Under the pieces are notes generated by a model. The model saw only the letters and a program-made list of their open reading frames with translations, was not told the origin of the DNA and did not search any database. Of a stretch of DNA of 64,000 nucleotides, positions 7,520 to 14,620 are shown one piece after another (the stretch's first letter is position 1; every line of letters begins with the position of its first letter). Made by a program: the position numbers and the translations under genes. Source of the stretch: Salibacteraceae bacterium. Lineage in GTDB: Bacteria > Bacteroidota > Bacteroidia > Flavobacteriales_G > Salibacteraceae. The stretch covers positions 1 through 64,000 of the forward strand of contig JAGYJZ010000012.1 of NCBI GenBank assembly GCA_018401875.1. The letters run 5' to 3'.

Positions 7520-9745
7520 ATGAAGTACTATGTATTCATGGTTGGTTTACTGTTTCCATATGCTCTGATTTCGCAAAGTATCTTAGGAAAAGTAACCAAC
7601 GAAAATAACGAAGCACTTGTTGGTGCGAGCGTATATTGGGTCAATACCACCATTGGCATAACGTCAGGCGTTAAAGGCGAGTTTGAACTATCAACAAAAG
7701 AAGTTTCACCAAAACAGCTTGTTGCAAGCTATGTTGGTCATACTTCCGATACAATTGAAGTTAATGAGCAAACTTTTATCGTCTTCAAACTAAAAGAATC
7801 ACAAACGCTGAATGAAACAGTGATAAAGGCTCAGCGTGATGGGGTAATTATTTCAAACCTCAATCCAATCAAAACTGAACAAATCACACAAACTGAATTA
7901 GGGAAAGCAGCTTGTTGTGATTTAGCAGGATGTTTCGAGACCCAGACCACCGTTCAACCTCAAACAACCAACGTTGTAACAAACTCAAAAGAACTTCGCA
8001 TTCTTGGGCTTTCAGGTGTATACAATCAAATTTTGATTGATGGTTTCCCAATGATTCAGGGCTTGACTTATACTTATGGCATTAGCAGCATTCCTGGGAC
8101 ATTGGTGAATAACATTTATGTTTCGAAAGGTGCAAACAGCGTCCTTCAGGGCTTTGAGAGTATTAGCGGACAGATAAATATAGAAACAAAAGAACCTGAC
8201 CAAACCGATAAACTTTTTCTAAACGCATACATCAACAGCTTTTCTGAAAAGCACATTAACGCCAACTATGCGGTAAAAAAAGGAAAATGGAGCAACCTCA
8301 CCTCTGTTCATTCGGTGCAACCAGCGAACGAATTTGACAGGGACGGTGATGATTTTCTTGACTTACCAAAACTAACCAGATACATGGTTTCCAATAAATT
8401 GAAGTATGGTAATGACAAAGATTGGGGCTGGAATAGCCGGATAGGCTTGCGCTATTTAAAAGAGCATCGCATAGGTGGTCAAACATTTTTCAATTCAGAT
8501 ACTGACAAAGGAAGTACAGAAGTTTATGGACAGACCGTAAATATCAATCAGCCTGAACTGTCGACAAAAACAGGCTATCGCCTAAACGACCAACACAATT
8601 TTGTGCTGTTTGCATCAGGTTTTCATCAAAATCAAGAATCTTATTTCGGAACCGTAAAATACGATGCCAATCAAACCAATTTTTACGGTAATCTGCAATA
8701 CGAATTGAACTATGCCAAAAATTCATTAAAAACAGGTTTCAGTTTTCGCCATTTGAATTTGGATGAAAACATTGCTTTCACAGAAAATTCATTGAACAGG
8801 ACTTACTCAGGTAATTATTTAAGGCAAGAAAACATAGCAGGAGTATTTGCAGAAAATACGTTGAAATTGCTTAACGATAAGTTGACTTGGATTGCAGGAA
8901 TTCGTGCCGATAATCACAATCAATTTGGAACAATAGTAACACCAAGAACACTTCTGAAATATGACATTACACCAAACACCACTATTCGAGCAAATATTGG
9001 ATCAGGCTGGCGAACGGTAAACCTATTTAGTGAAAATATCGGCCTATTGGTGAGCTCACGAGACATCATTTTCGCAGAGCAACTCGAACCTGAAAAAGCA
9101 CTTAATTCAGGAATTAATTTTACACAGAAATTTAATGGTGAAAATGTTTCAGGATTTTTCAGTGCTGACTATTACCGCACTGATTTTCAAAACCAAATAT
9201 TTCCTGATTACGACACAGATCCAAGGAAGGCAATCATTGAAAACTTCAAAGGAAAAAGTGTGAGCAATACGTTTCAGGCAGAAGTATATCTTAGTTTTTG
9301 GCGGCAATATGAATTTAAAACAGGCTACAGCTTTTTAGATGTATATCGCGATATTAACGGACAGAAGGTGCTTTTGCCTTTCAACCCGAGACATAAAGTA
9401 GTTACGACTTTAGGGTACAAACCAATTTCGGACAAATTTCATATTGATATGAACATCCATTGGTATGGTCAGCAGCGATTGCCAAACACACAAAGCAATC
9501 CATCTGAATTTCAACGACCTTACTTTTCGGAAAATTATATCCTTGTAAACGCTCAGTTTACCTACAACCTAAAGCGATTCGAATTGTATGCAGGCTGCGA
9601 GAATATTTTTGACTTCAGACAAGAGCGTCCGATTATAGGTTGGCAAGATCCCTTTGGACAGTTTTTTGACACCAGCTCAGTTTGGGGACCAACTCGCGGA
9701 AGAGAATTATACGTAGGTGTTAGATTTAAAATTCCAGGTGAATAA
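7520..9745 (+). CDS. TonB-dependent outer-membrane receptor, probable metal (chelate) uptake
   Basis: 741 residues. Signal peptide 1-19; carboxypeptidase-regulatory-like domain ~20-95 (ILGKVTNENNEALVGASVYW); plug domain ~100-225 with 'LRILGLSGVYNQILIDGFPMIQG' and 'VSKGANSVLQGFESISGQINIETK'; beta-barrel to the end, last strand 'ELYVGVRFKIPGE'. The plug holds three Cys (132, 133, 138) just before the conserved part, a feature shared with the second receptor in this window. It is the last gene of the co-directional run after the Cys-rich and HMA-like genes, so its cargo is likely a transition metal or its complex. Import needs TonB-ExbB-ExbD, which are not in the window. Confidence 0.88.
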   Translation: MKYYVFMVGLLFPYALISQSILGKVTNENNEALVGASVYWVNTTIGITSGVKGEFELSTKEVSPKQLVASYVGHTSDTIEVNEQTFIVFKLKESQTLNETVIKAQRDGVIISNLNPIKTEQITQTELGKAACCDLAGCFETQTTVQPQTTNVVTNSKELRILGLSGVYNQILIDGFPMIQGLTYTYGISSIPGTLVNNIYVSKGANSVLQGFESISGQINIETKEPDQTDKLFLNAYINSFSEKHINANYAVKKGKWSNLTSVHSVQPANEFDRDGDDFLDLPKLTRYMVSNKLKYGNDKDWGWNSRIGLRYLKEHRIGGQTFFNSDTDKGSTEVYGQTVNINQPELSTKTGYRLNDQHNFVLFASGFHQNQESYFGTVKYDANQTNFYGNLQYELNYAKNSLKTGFSFRHLNLDENIAFTENSLNRTYSGNYLRQENIAGVFAENTLKLLNDKLTWIAGIRADNHNQFGTIVTPRTLLKYDITPNTTIRANIGSGWRTVNLFSENIGLLVSSRDIIFAEQLEPEKALNSGINFTQKFNGENVSGFFSADYYRTDFQNQIFPDYDTDPRKAIIENFKGKSVSNTFQAEVYLSFWRQYEFKTGYSFLDVYRDINGQKVLLPFNPRHKVVTTLGYKPISDKFHIDMNIHWYGQQRLPNTQSNPSEFQRPYFSENYILVNAQFTYNLKRFELYAGCENIFDFRQERPIIGWQDPFGQFFDTSSVWGPTRGRELYVGVRFKIPGE

Positions 9746-10630
9746 GTCAGCATCTAAACACATACATTCCAATTAATTGCGCATTTATTGTTTGTTTTTG
9801 GCGTTCGTATACTTGCATTTTACACCAGCCGAAACACCAACCAAAAATTACAAAGAAGTATGTCTTTGCCAACACTAAAAAAAGCCAATGGCCAACATTT
9901 TGGATAAGCATTAGCTAGCGAAATGGTAAAACCTGCCTTACCGTCAGGCGGTTCAAGGTCGATGCATTTAATAAACTTTTGTGGAGGAGGACACGCAATC
10001 GCCTTTGAATCCATGTCTGCGCATCTAGGCGCTTCTGTTCTTTTACTTTGACCGCACGCCCACCCCTCTTCGTTTCTACCATTCCACGATTCGTCTCATT
10101 CCCTCACAAAAATGGACTCGCCACCTCTGGAAAGTCCATCTATAGCGAACGTGGCATGCGCAACGCTGGCCTTAGCGGACATTGATCCTAGCAATCCAGA
10201 TAGCTATCGGGATTGCGGTGCGGAGCGCGCTGGTTTCTAGCATCTTTTCTACCGCCTTGCGTATTGGCGAAGTGAAGCTTTGGCATGTTCCACCCTCATA
10301 CATTTATAGGGACGCCAATTATTGAAGACTGGCAGTAAAACAAATAAAACCCAAGTGGGGAAATTGCAGCATTGAAAAAAGAAGAATTAATCGCTTACCA
10401 GTAGGCACCGGAGAATGGACATACTAACATATAGACCGCGCATTTGGCAAGCATCCAGAATACTTTCGGAACCTAAAACACACAAGCCACCGCACAGACT
10501 AAAGCTGAACGTCAACGTATGTCTGCCCCACGCACAAACAGGACAGAACTCCGAAATTCCGTCTTACCTTAGCAAAGCCGTTCGAGCATTGAAAAAAGAC
10601 GAAAGGCAATGCACATAACAGGAATCTACC
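9746..10630. other. 885-base stretch without a convincing gene
   Basis: Only short frames without recognisable motifs are found on either strand (for example 64 codons at 9820-10014 minus and 67 codons at 10415-10618 plus). The stretch contains a 24-bp palindrome (10192-10215) and the phrase gcattgaaaaaaga twice (near 10370 and 10586). It looks like decayed or imported DNA leading up to the Kunitz gene. No tRNA, terminator or promoter of good quality was seen. Confidence 0.5.
10192..10215. repeat. 24-bp near-perfect palindrome centred on gatagctatc
   Basis: The two 12-base halves are reverse complements with one mismatch (core gatagctatc, flanks caatcc / ggattg). Palindromes with the core CCCGATAGCTATCGGG are familiar as dispersed intergenic repeats in Bacteroidota genomes; whether it is repeated here needs the whole genome. 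Confidence 0.6.
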
Positions 10631-10882
10631 ATGAAAAATACCTTGGCTTCTTTCATCCTTCCGTTCATCATCCTGCTGTTGGTGGTGCAAGTAGAGCAAG
10701 ACAGTGTAAAACCAGATAGATGCACCTTGGTGCCAGACGCTGGTCACTGCAGGGCCGCTTTCCCGAAATTTTACTTTGAAAAAAATGAAAAAAAGTGCAA
10801 GCAGTTTATATGGGGCGGTTGTGGTGGAGTGGTTCCTTTTAACACCCTAGAAGAATGTGAACAGCAGTGTGAATGTGAATGA
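10631..10882 (+). CDS. Secreted Kunitz/BPTI-type serine protease inhibitor
   Basis: 83 residues: a hydrophobic signal peptide (about 1-20) followed by one Kunitz domain. The six Cys are at 31, 40, 56, 64, 76 and 80; their spacing 9/16/8/12/4 compares with 9/16/8/13/4 in bovine pancreatic trypsin inhibitor (BPTI). Aligned hallmarks are 'PDAGHCRA' (P1 residue Arg41, predicting trypsin-like targets), 'FYF' for the Tyr21-Phe22-Tyr23 strand, 'FIWGGCGG' for FVYGGC, and 'FNTLEECEQQC' for the C-terminal helix. The conserved Asn43 of BPTI and one residue are missing between the fourth and fifth Cys (GCGGVVPF). A seventh Cys (82) follows the domain. The gene stands alone with its own terminator, between unassigned DNA and a repeat array near tRNA-Ser. 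The target protease is unknown. Confidence 0.88.
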   Translation: MKNTLASFILPFIILLLVVQVEQDSVKPDRCTLVPDAGHCRAAFPKFYFEKNEKKCKQFIWGGCGGVVPFNTLEECEQQCECE

Positions 10883-10890
10883 CATTTGAC

Positions 10891-11230
10891 TTCAGCACTG
10901 CAAATCAACCATCGCTGGTGCGATGGTTTTTTTTTAAGACCTTTCTGCGCTTGAACTTCGTTCAGACTGGAATTATTCAGGATTATTCCCTAAGGGAATG
11001 ATCCCTGTTGGGGGAGGTTCAGAACTGCAAATCAACCATCGCTTATGCGCTGGTGTTTTGTTTTAAGACCTTTCTGCGCTTGAACTTCGTTCAGACTGGA
11101 ATTATTCAGGATTATTCCCTGAGGGAATGATCCCTGTTGGGGGGAGGCTTAGAACTGCAAATCAACCATCGCTTATGCGCTGGTGTTTTGTTTTAAGACC
11201 TTTCTGCGCTTGAACTTCGTTCAGACTGGA
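10891..11230. repeat. Tandem array of a ~127-130-bp hairpin-rich unit, about 2.6 copies
   Basis: Unit 1 is 10891-11017, unit 2 is 11018-11147 and a partial unit 3 is 11148-11230. Copies are nearly identical apart from a few substitutions and small indels. Each full unit contains a potential hairpin accatcgc/gcgatggt (intact as a terminator in unit 1, one mismatch in unit 2), tgaac-ttc-gttca, and an 11-bp stem with a 3-base loop (10980-11004 and 11109-11133; ggattattccc / gggaatgatcc). There is no coding frame through the units. Confidence 0.9.
10908..10935 (+). terminator. Rho-independent terminator of the Kunitz gene
   Basis: Perfect 8-bp stem accatcgc / gcgatggt with a 4-base loop followed by a run of nine T. 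It lies inside the first tandem-repeat unit, 26 bases after the stop codon. Confidence 0.85.
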
Positions 11231-11247
11231 AAGGTCTTAAAACAAAA
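11186..11247. repeat. 18-19-bp inverted repeat closing the tandem array
   Basis: Left arm 11186-11203 (ttttgttttaagaccttt) lies in the third repeat unit; its perfect reverse complement is at 11230-11247, just outside the array. One more C-G pair extends the stem inward. The right arm exists only once, so an inverted fragment of the unit appears to mark the end of the array. Confidence 0.85.
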
Positions 11248-11276
11248 ATGGCCCTTCCGGGCCATTGATTTTTGTT
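11247..11276 (-). terminator. Terminator of tRNA-Ser (possibly bidirectional)
   Basis: Stem aatggccc (11247-11254) / gggccatt (11259-11266) with a 4-base loop. On the minus strand, downstream of the tRNA, it is followed by tttttgtttt; on the plus strand by gatttttg. Confidence 0.8.
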
Positions 11277-11279
11277 CTG

Positions 11280-11364
11280 CGGAGAGTGAGGGATTCGAAC
11301 CCCCGGACCCGTGAAGATCAATAGTTTTCAAGACTACCGCATTCGACCACTCTGCCAACTCTCC
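11280..11364 (-). tRNA. tRNA-Ser, anticodon TGA
   Basis: 85 bases. On the minus strand the acceptor stem GGAGAGT pairs with ACTCTCC, followed by the Ser discriminator G. A D-arm, the anticodon loop CTTGAAA (anticodon TGA), a long variable arm typical of class II tRNAs, and the T-loop GGTTCGAATCC are all present. CCA is not encoded. Confidence 0.95.
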
Positions 11365-11368
11365 GCTG

Positions 11369-11396
11369 CAAAAGTAAAAATGTATTGGTTTATCAA
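11369..11396 (-). promoter_or_regulatory. Promoter of tRNA-Ser (TTG-N17-TACTTTTG)
   Basis: On the minus strand a -33 TTG (11394-11396) is followed after 17 bases by TACTTTTG (11369-11376), an exact TAnnTTTG, ending 4 bases before the tRNA 5' end. Confidence 0.75.
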
Positions 11397-11789
11397 TGAG
11401 TATCGCTGCACATTCATCATTTCAGGGCATTAAGCAATTGATATACAATAGCTAAAAATTAAAAGGATAAGGCATTTTGATCGGTTTTCTCAATACAAAT
11501 CACCCCCACTGCACATCAAAAATGTCAGATTGTTTCATTTGTCCCATCCAAGTCAACCTTTTAAGCAGCCTTCTGCATCCTAACATTGCATTCTGCGATG
11601 ATTGAAACACTCAGTGAAAGAAACCAATCGCTCCTTCAACACGATTTAAACATGGAATGATCCAAATGAAGCGCGACACACCTAAACACAAATCACTGAT
11701 AATCAACCATCAAATTGATAGAACCAACTTGTAAGTGCAGCATTGTTTAAAAAGTTGACTTCTAAGCTCTTCAATCTAGGAAAGATACT
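11397..11789. other. Intergenic region between tRNA-Ser and rpmG, no gene seen
   Basis: About 390 AT-rich bases with stops in all frames. rpmB (L28), which often precedes rpmG in this phylum, is not present here. No hairpin or repeat of note was seen. Confidence 0.5.
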
Positions 11790-11797
11790 TATTTTTG
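11790..11797 (+). promoter_or_regulatory. -7 promoter element (TATTTTTG) of the rpmG operon
   Basis: Exact TAnnTTTG, 27 bases before the rpmG ATG; the nearest clear TTG upstream is too far for a -33 element. Confidence 0.55.
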
Positions 11798-11824
11798 CAC
11801 CCCTATTTTACAAAGACAGTAATC

Positions 11825-12007
11825 ATGGCAAAGAAAGGAAACAGAGTTCAGGTAATTCTTGAGTGCACAGAGCACAAGGAAAGTGGTAAGCCAGGGACGT
11901 CTCGTTACATCACCACCAAGAACAGAAAGAACACTCCTGATAGAATTGAGATTAAGAAGTACAATCCAATCCTACGCAGGGTAACGGTTCACAAAGAGAT
12001 TAAGTAA
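11825..12007 (+). CDS. rpmG: 50S ribosomal protein L33
   Basis: 60 residues beginning [18 protein letters not shown] and ending VHKEIK, the usual L33 length and pattern ([24 protein letters not shown]). It has one Cys and so is of the zinc-free type. The ATG at 11825 is preferred over an in-frame upstream start because MAKK is the conserved L33 N-terminus. It heads the run rpmG-DUF4295-ftsY-rimO. Confidence 0.96.
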   Translation: MAKKGNRVQVILECTEHKESGKPGTSRYITTKNRKNTPDRIEIKKYNPILRRVTVHKEIK

Positions 12008-12027
12008 AACCATAAAAGCATTGAGCC

Positions 12028-12183
12028 ATGGCTAAGAAAACAGTAGCAGGATTAAGAAAGCAAGGAGCAAAGGATTTTACCAAAGTAATTAAGATGGTGA
12101 AGTCAGACAAAACCGGAAATTATAGCATTCGTGAAGAAGTGATGCCAAAGGATTTGGTAGATGATTTCTTGAAGTCTAATTAA
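12028..12183 (+). CDS. DUF4295 family small protein
   Basis: 51 residues (MAKKTVAGLRKQGAKDFTK ... VDDFLKSN), basic. This family of about 50 residues is found in Bacteroidota, almost always between rpmG and ftsY, exactly as here (20 bases after rpmG). The position with L33 suggests a ribosome-associated role, but no function is established. A terminator follows. Confidence 0.93.
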   Translation: MAKKTVAGLRKQGAKDFTKVIKMVKSDKTGNYSIREEVMPKDLVDDFLKSN

Positions 12184-12203
12184 TTGATCCTAAATGATAT
12201 TTT

Positions 12204-12243
12204 GAAAGCTTCTTTCTTCTGAAGAAAGAGGCTTTCTTTGTTT
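12204..12243 (+). terminator. Terminator after DUF4295
   Basis: Near-perfect 16-bp inverted repeat (12204-12236) with a minimal loop and one T-G pair, followed by tttgttt. It probably separates rpmG-DUF4295 from ftsY at least partly. Confidence 0.75.
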
Positions 12244-12263
12244 AAATCAATCAAGCATTCAGA

Positions 12264-13226
12264 ATGGCACTATTCGGCTTATTTAAATCGAAAAAGGAAA
12301 CCCTCGACAAAGGACTTGAGAAAACCCGAGAAAGTGTTTTTTCTAAATTGTCGCGTGCCGTGGTTGGCAAGTCGAAGGTTGACGATGAAGTGCTCGACAA
12401 CCTCGAAGAAGTGCTGGTGACATCTGACGTAGGGGTTTCAACTACGCTGAAAATCATCGAACGGATTGAAAACCGCGTTTCAAAAGACAAATACGTCAAC
12501 GCTGCCGAACTGAACGACATCCTGCGGGAAGAGATTTCGCTGTTGTTGGAGGAAAACAAAGCCGGTGAGGTAAAGAATTTTGAAGAAGACCTGAACAAAA
12601 AACCATACGTCATCATGGTTGTTGGCGTGAATGGCGTTGGAAAAACAACCACCATCGGCAAGCTTTCGCATCAATTCGCCAAAGCAGGTAAAAAAGTAGT
12701 GATCGGTGCTGCCGACACCTTCAGAGCAGCCGCCATAGACCAACTCAGAGTGTGGGGCGAAAGGGCAAATGTGCCAGTAATCGCGCAGCAAATGGGCTCA
12801 GATCCGGCTAGCGTGGCTTTTGACACACTAGAATCGGCCATGAAAACAGGTGCTGACGTGGTGATTATCGACACCGCTGGACGTCTTCACAACAAAGTAG
12901 GCCTGATGAACGAGCTCACCAAAATAAAGCGCGTAATGCAAAAGGTAGTGGCCGATGCACCGCACGAAATACTTTTGGTGCTGGACGCCTCAACTGGGCA
13001 AAACGCCTTCGAACAAGCGAAACAATTCACGGCAGCCACAGAAGTAAATGCCTTGGCCTTGACAAAACTTGACGGCACTGCAAAAGGTGGCGTGGTAATC
13101 GGCATCAGCGATCAATTTAAGATCCCTGTGAAGTACATTGGCGTGGGTGAGAAAATCGAGGACCTCCAACTGTTCGACCGCAGGGCCTTCGTTGATTCGC
13201 TTTTCGGATCAGAAAAATCAAACTAA
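12264..13226 (+). CDS. ftsY: Signal recognition particle receptor FtsY
   Basis: 320 residues. N domain ~1-105; G domain with P-loop GVNGVGKTTTIGKL at ~120, DTFRAAA at ~153, DTAGRL at ~204 and TKLDGTAKGG near 265. The N-terminal acidic A domain is nearly absent, as is usual in Bacteroidota. The protein receives SRP-ribosome complexes at the inner membrane and hydrolyses GTP to hand nascent membrane proteins to SecYEG. rimO starts 3 bases downstream, so the two are co-transcribed. Confidence 0.97.
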   Translation: MALFGLFKSKKETLDKGLEKTRESVFSKLSRAVVGKSKVDDEVLDNLEEVLVTSDVGVSTTLKIIERIENRVSKDKYVNAAELNDILREEISLLLEENKAGEVKNFEEDLNKKPYVIMVVGVNGVGKTTTIGKLSHQFAKAGKKVVIGAADTFRAAAIDQLRVWGERANVPVIAQQMGSDPASVAFDTLESAMKTGADVVIIDTAGRLHNKVGLMNELTKIKRVMQKVVADAPHEILLVLDASTGQNAFEQAKQFTAATEVNALALTKLDGTAKGGVVIGISDQFKIPVKYIGVGEKIEDLQLFDRRAFVDSLFGSEKSN

Positions 13227-13229
13227 TTC

Positions 13230-14558
13230 ATGCGCACAAAAGGAAAAAGATCAGAAAAGATCAATGTTGTAACCCTCGGTTGCTCCAAGAACATCTACGA
13301 TTCAGAAGTGCTGATGGCGCAGCTTAAAGCCAATGATTTTTCCGTTGAACACGAAAGTGAAAAGGAAGATTTCAACACTGTAATCATCAATACGTGCGGA
13401 TTTATCGACAACGCAAAAGAAGAATCCATCAATACGATTCTTCAGTTCTCTGAAGCCAAGAAAAAAGGCTGGGTTGAAAAAGTGATTGTCACCGGTTGCC
13501 TTTCTGAGCGCTACCGAGAAGACCTTGAAAAAGACATCCCTGAAGTAGACGCTTGGTTTGGAACACGCGAATTACCACGGTTATTAAAAACACTCAAGGC
13601 CGACTACAAGCATGAATTGGTGGGCGAACGTTTTCTCACTACGCCAATCCACTACGCCTACTTAAAAATCAGCGAAGGATGTGACAGGCCGTGCGCGTTT
13701 TGTGCGATTCCTTTGATGCGCGGAAAACACATCTCTACGCCTATCGATGCATTGGTGAAACAAGCTAAATCATTGGCTGCGCAAGGCACAAAAGAATTGA
13801 TTCTCATCGCGCAAGATTCTACCTATTACGGACTCGACATTTACGGAAAGCGAAACCTCGCTGAATTGATGAAAGCGCTGAGTGAGGTGGAAGGCATCGA
13901 TTGGATCAGACTACATTATGCGTATCCAGCCGGATTCCCAATGGACGCCATCGAAGAAATGGCGCGGAATCCAAAAATTTGCAACTACCTCGATATTCCG
14001 TTGCAGCACATCAACGATACCATGCTCAAGCTCATGCGCAGAGGCACTACGCGCGAAAAAACAGACCGCATTTTAGCTGAAATGCGCCAAGTGAATCCAG
14101 AAATGGCCATCCGAACGACACTCATTACAGGATTTCCAGGCGAAACAGATGCGCATTTCAGAGAAATGTACGATTGGGTGGCTTCCACAAAATTTGATCG
14201 GTTGGGTGTTTTCACCTACAGCCATGAAGAAAACACACACGCCTTTCAGTTTGAAGACGATGTTCCTGCCGAAATAAAACAAGAACGCGCCAATGCAATT
14301 ATGAAACTGCAGGAAGAAATCAGCTTCGAACGCAACCAAGCACGCATCGGAACACACGAAAAAGTACTGATTGATCGCAAAGAAGGTGGCTTCTTTATCG
14401 GCCGAACGCAATACGACTCGCCTGAAGTAGACAACGAAGTAGTGATCGATGCGAGTGAGCAATACCTCAGAATGGGCGACTTTGTGGAAGTGAAAATTAC
14501 GGGCAACACGGCCTTCGATCTTGAAGCAGAAGTTATTCGTGATGTGAAATCAGTTTGA
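13230..14558 (+). CDS. rimO: Ribosomal protein S12 methylthiotransferase RimO
   Basis: 442 residues. N-terminal MTTase domain with Cys in 'VTLGCSKNIYDSEV', 'INTCGFIDNAKEE' and 'VTGCLSERY'; radical-SAM domain with 'CDRPCAFCAIPLMRGKHIS' (the CxxxCxxC cluster ligands); C-terminal TRAM domain (~375-440). The enzyme adds a methylthio group to the conserved Asp of ribosomal protein S12. It follows ftsY by 3 bases. Confidence 0.97.
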   Translation: MRTKGKRSEKINVVTLGCSKNIYDSEVLMAQLKANDFSVEHESEKEDFNTVIINTCGFIDNAKEESINTILQFSEAKKKGWVEKVIVTGCLSERYREDLEKDIPEVDAWFGTRELPRLLKTLKADYKHELVGERFLTTPIHYAYLKISEGCDRPCAFCAIPLMRGKHISTPIDALVKQAKSLAAQGTKELILIAQDSTYYGLDIYGKRNLAELMKALSEVEGIDWIRLHYAYPAGFPMDAIEEMARNPKICNYLDIPLQHINDTMLKLMRRGTTREKTDRILAEMRQVNPEMAIRTTLITGFPGETDAHFREMYDWVASTKFDRLGVFTYSHEENTHAFQFEDDVPAEIKQERANAIMKLQEEISFERNQARIGTHEKVLIDRKEGGFFIGRTQYDSPEVDNEVVIDASEQYLRMGDFVEVKITGNTAFDLEAEVIRDVKSV

Positions 14559-14620
14559 AGTTCTTTACTTTGAACCAATCACGGGAATCAAAACATAAAT
14601 AGCGCATAAAAAACATCGAT

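Noticed and set aside
9820-10014. 64-codon frame on the minus strand downstream of the TonB receptor
   Set aside because: No signal peptide, no recognised motif, odd composition (PPPQ, several Cys) and no promoter; located in the decayed-looking stretch.
10415-10618. 67-codon frame upstream of the Kunitz gene
   Set aside because: No family pattern or start signal. A frame of this length is expected by chance, and it has no relation to the Kunitz frame.
9746-10630. Possible integron attC sites or cassette array
   Set aside because: No RYYYAAC/GTTRRRY pair with the right spacing and no integrase gene; isolated 'cataaca' is not enough.
10891-11230. Tandem repeats considered as a CRISPR array
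   Set aside because: Units are ~128 bp and almost identical throughout; there are no short repeats with unique spacers, and no cas genes in the window.
11280-11364. Second tRNA or duplicated tRNA 3' end as attachment site
   Set aside because: Searched by eye for another copy of the tRNA 3' sequence in 9.7-11.8 kb; none seen.
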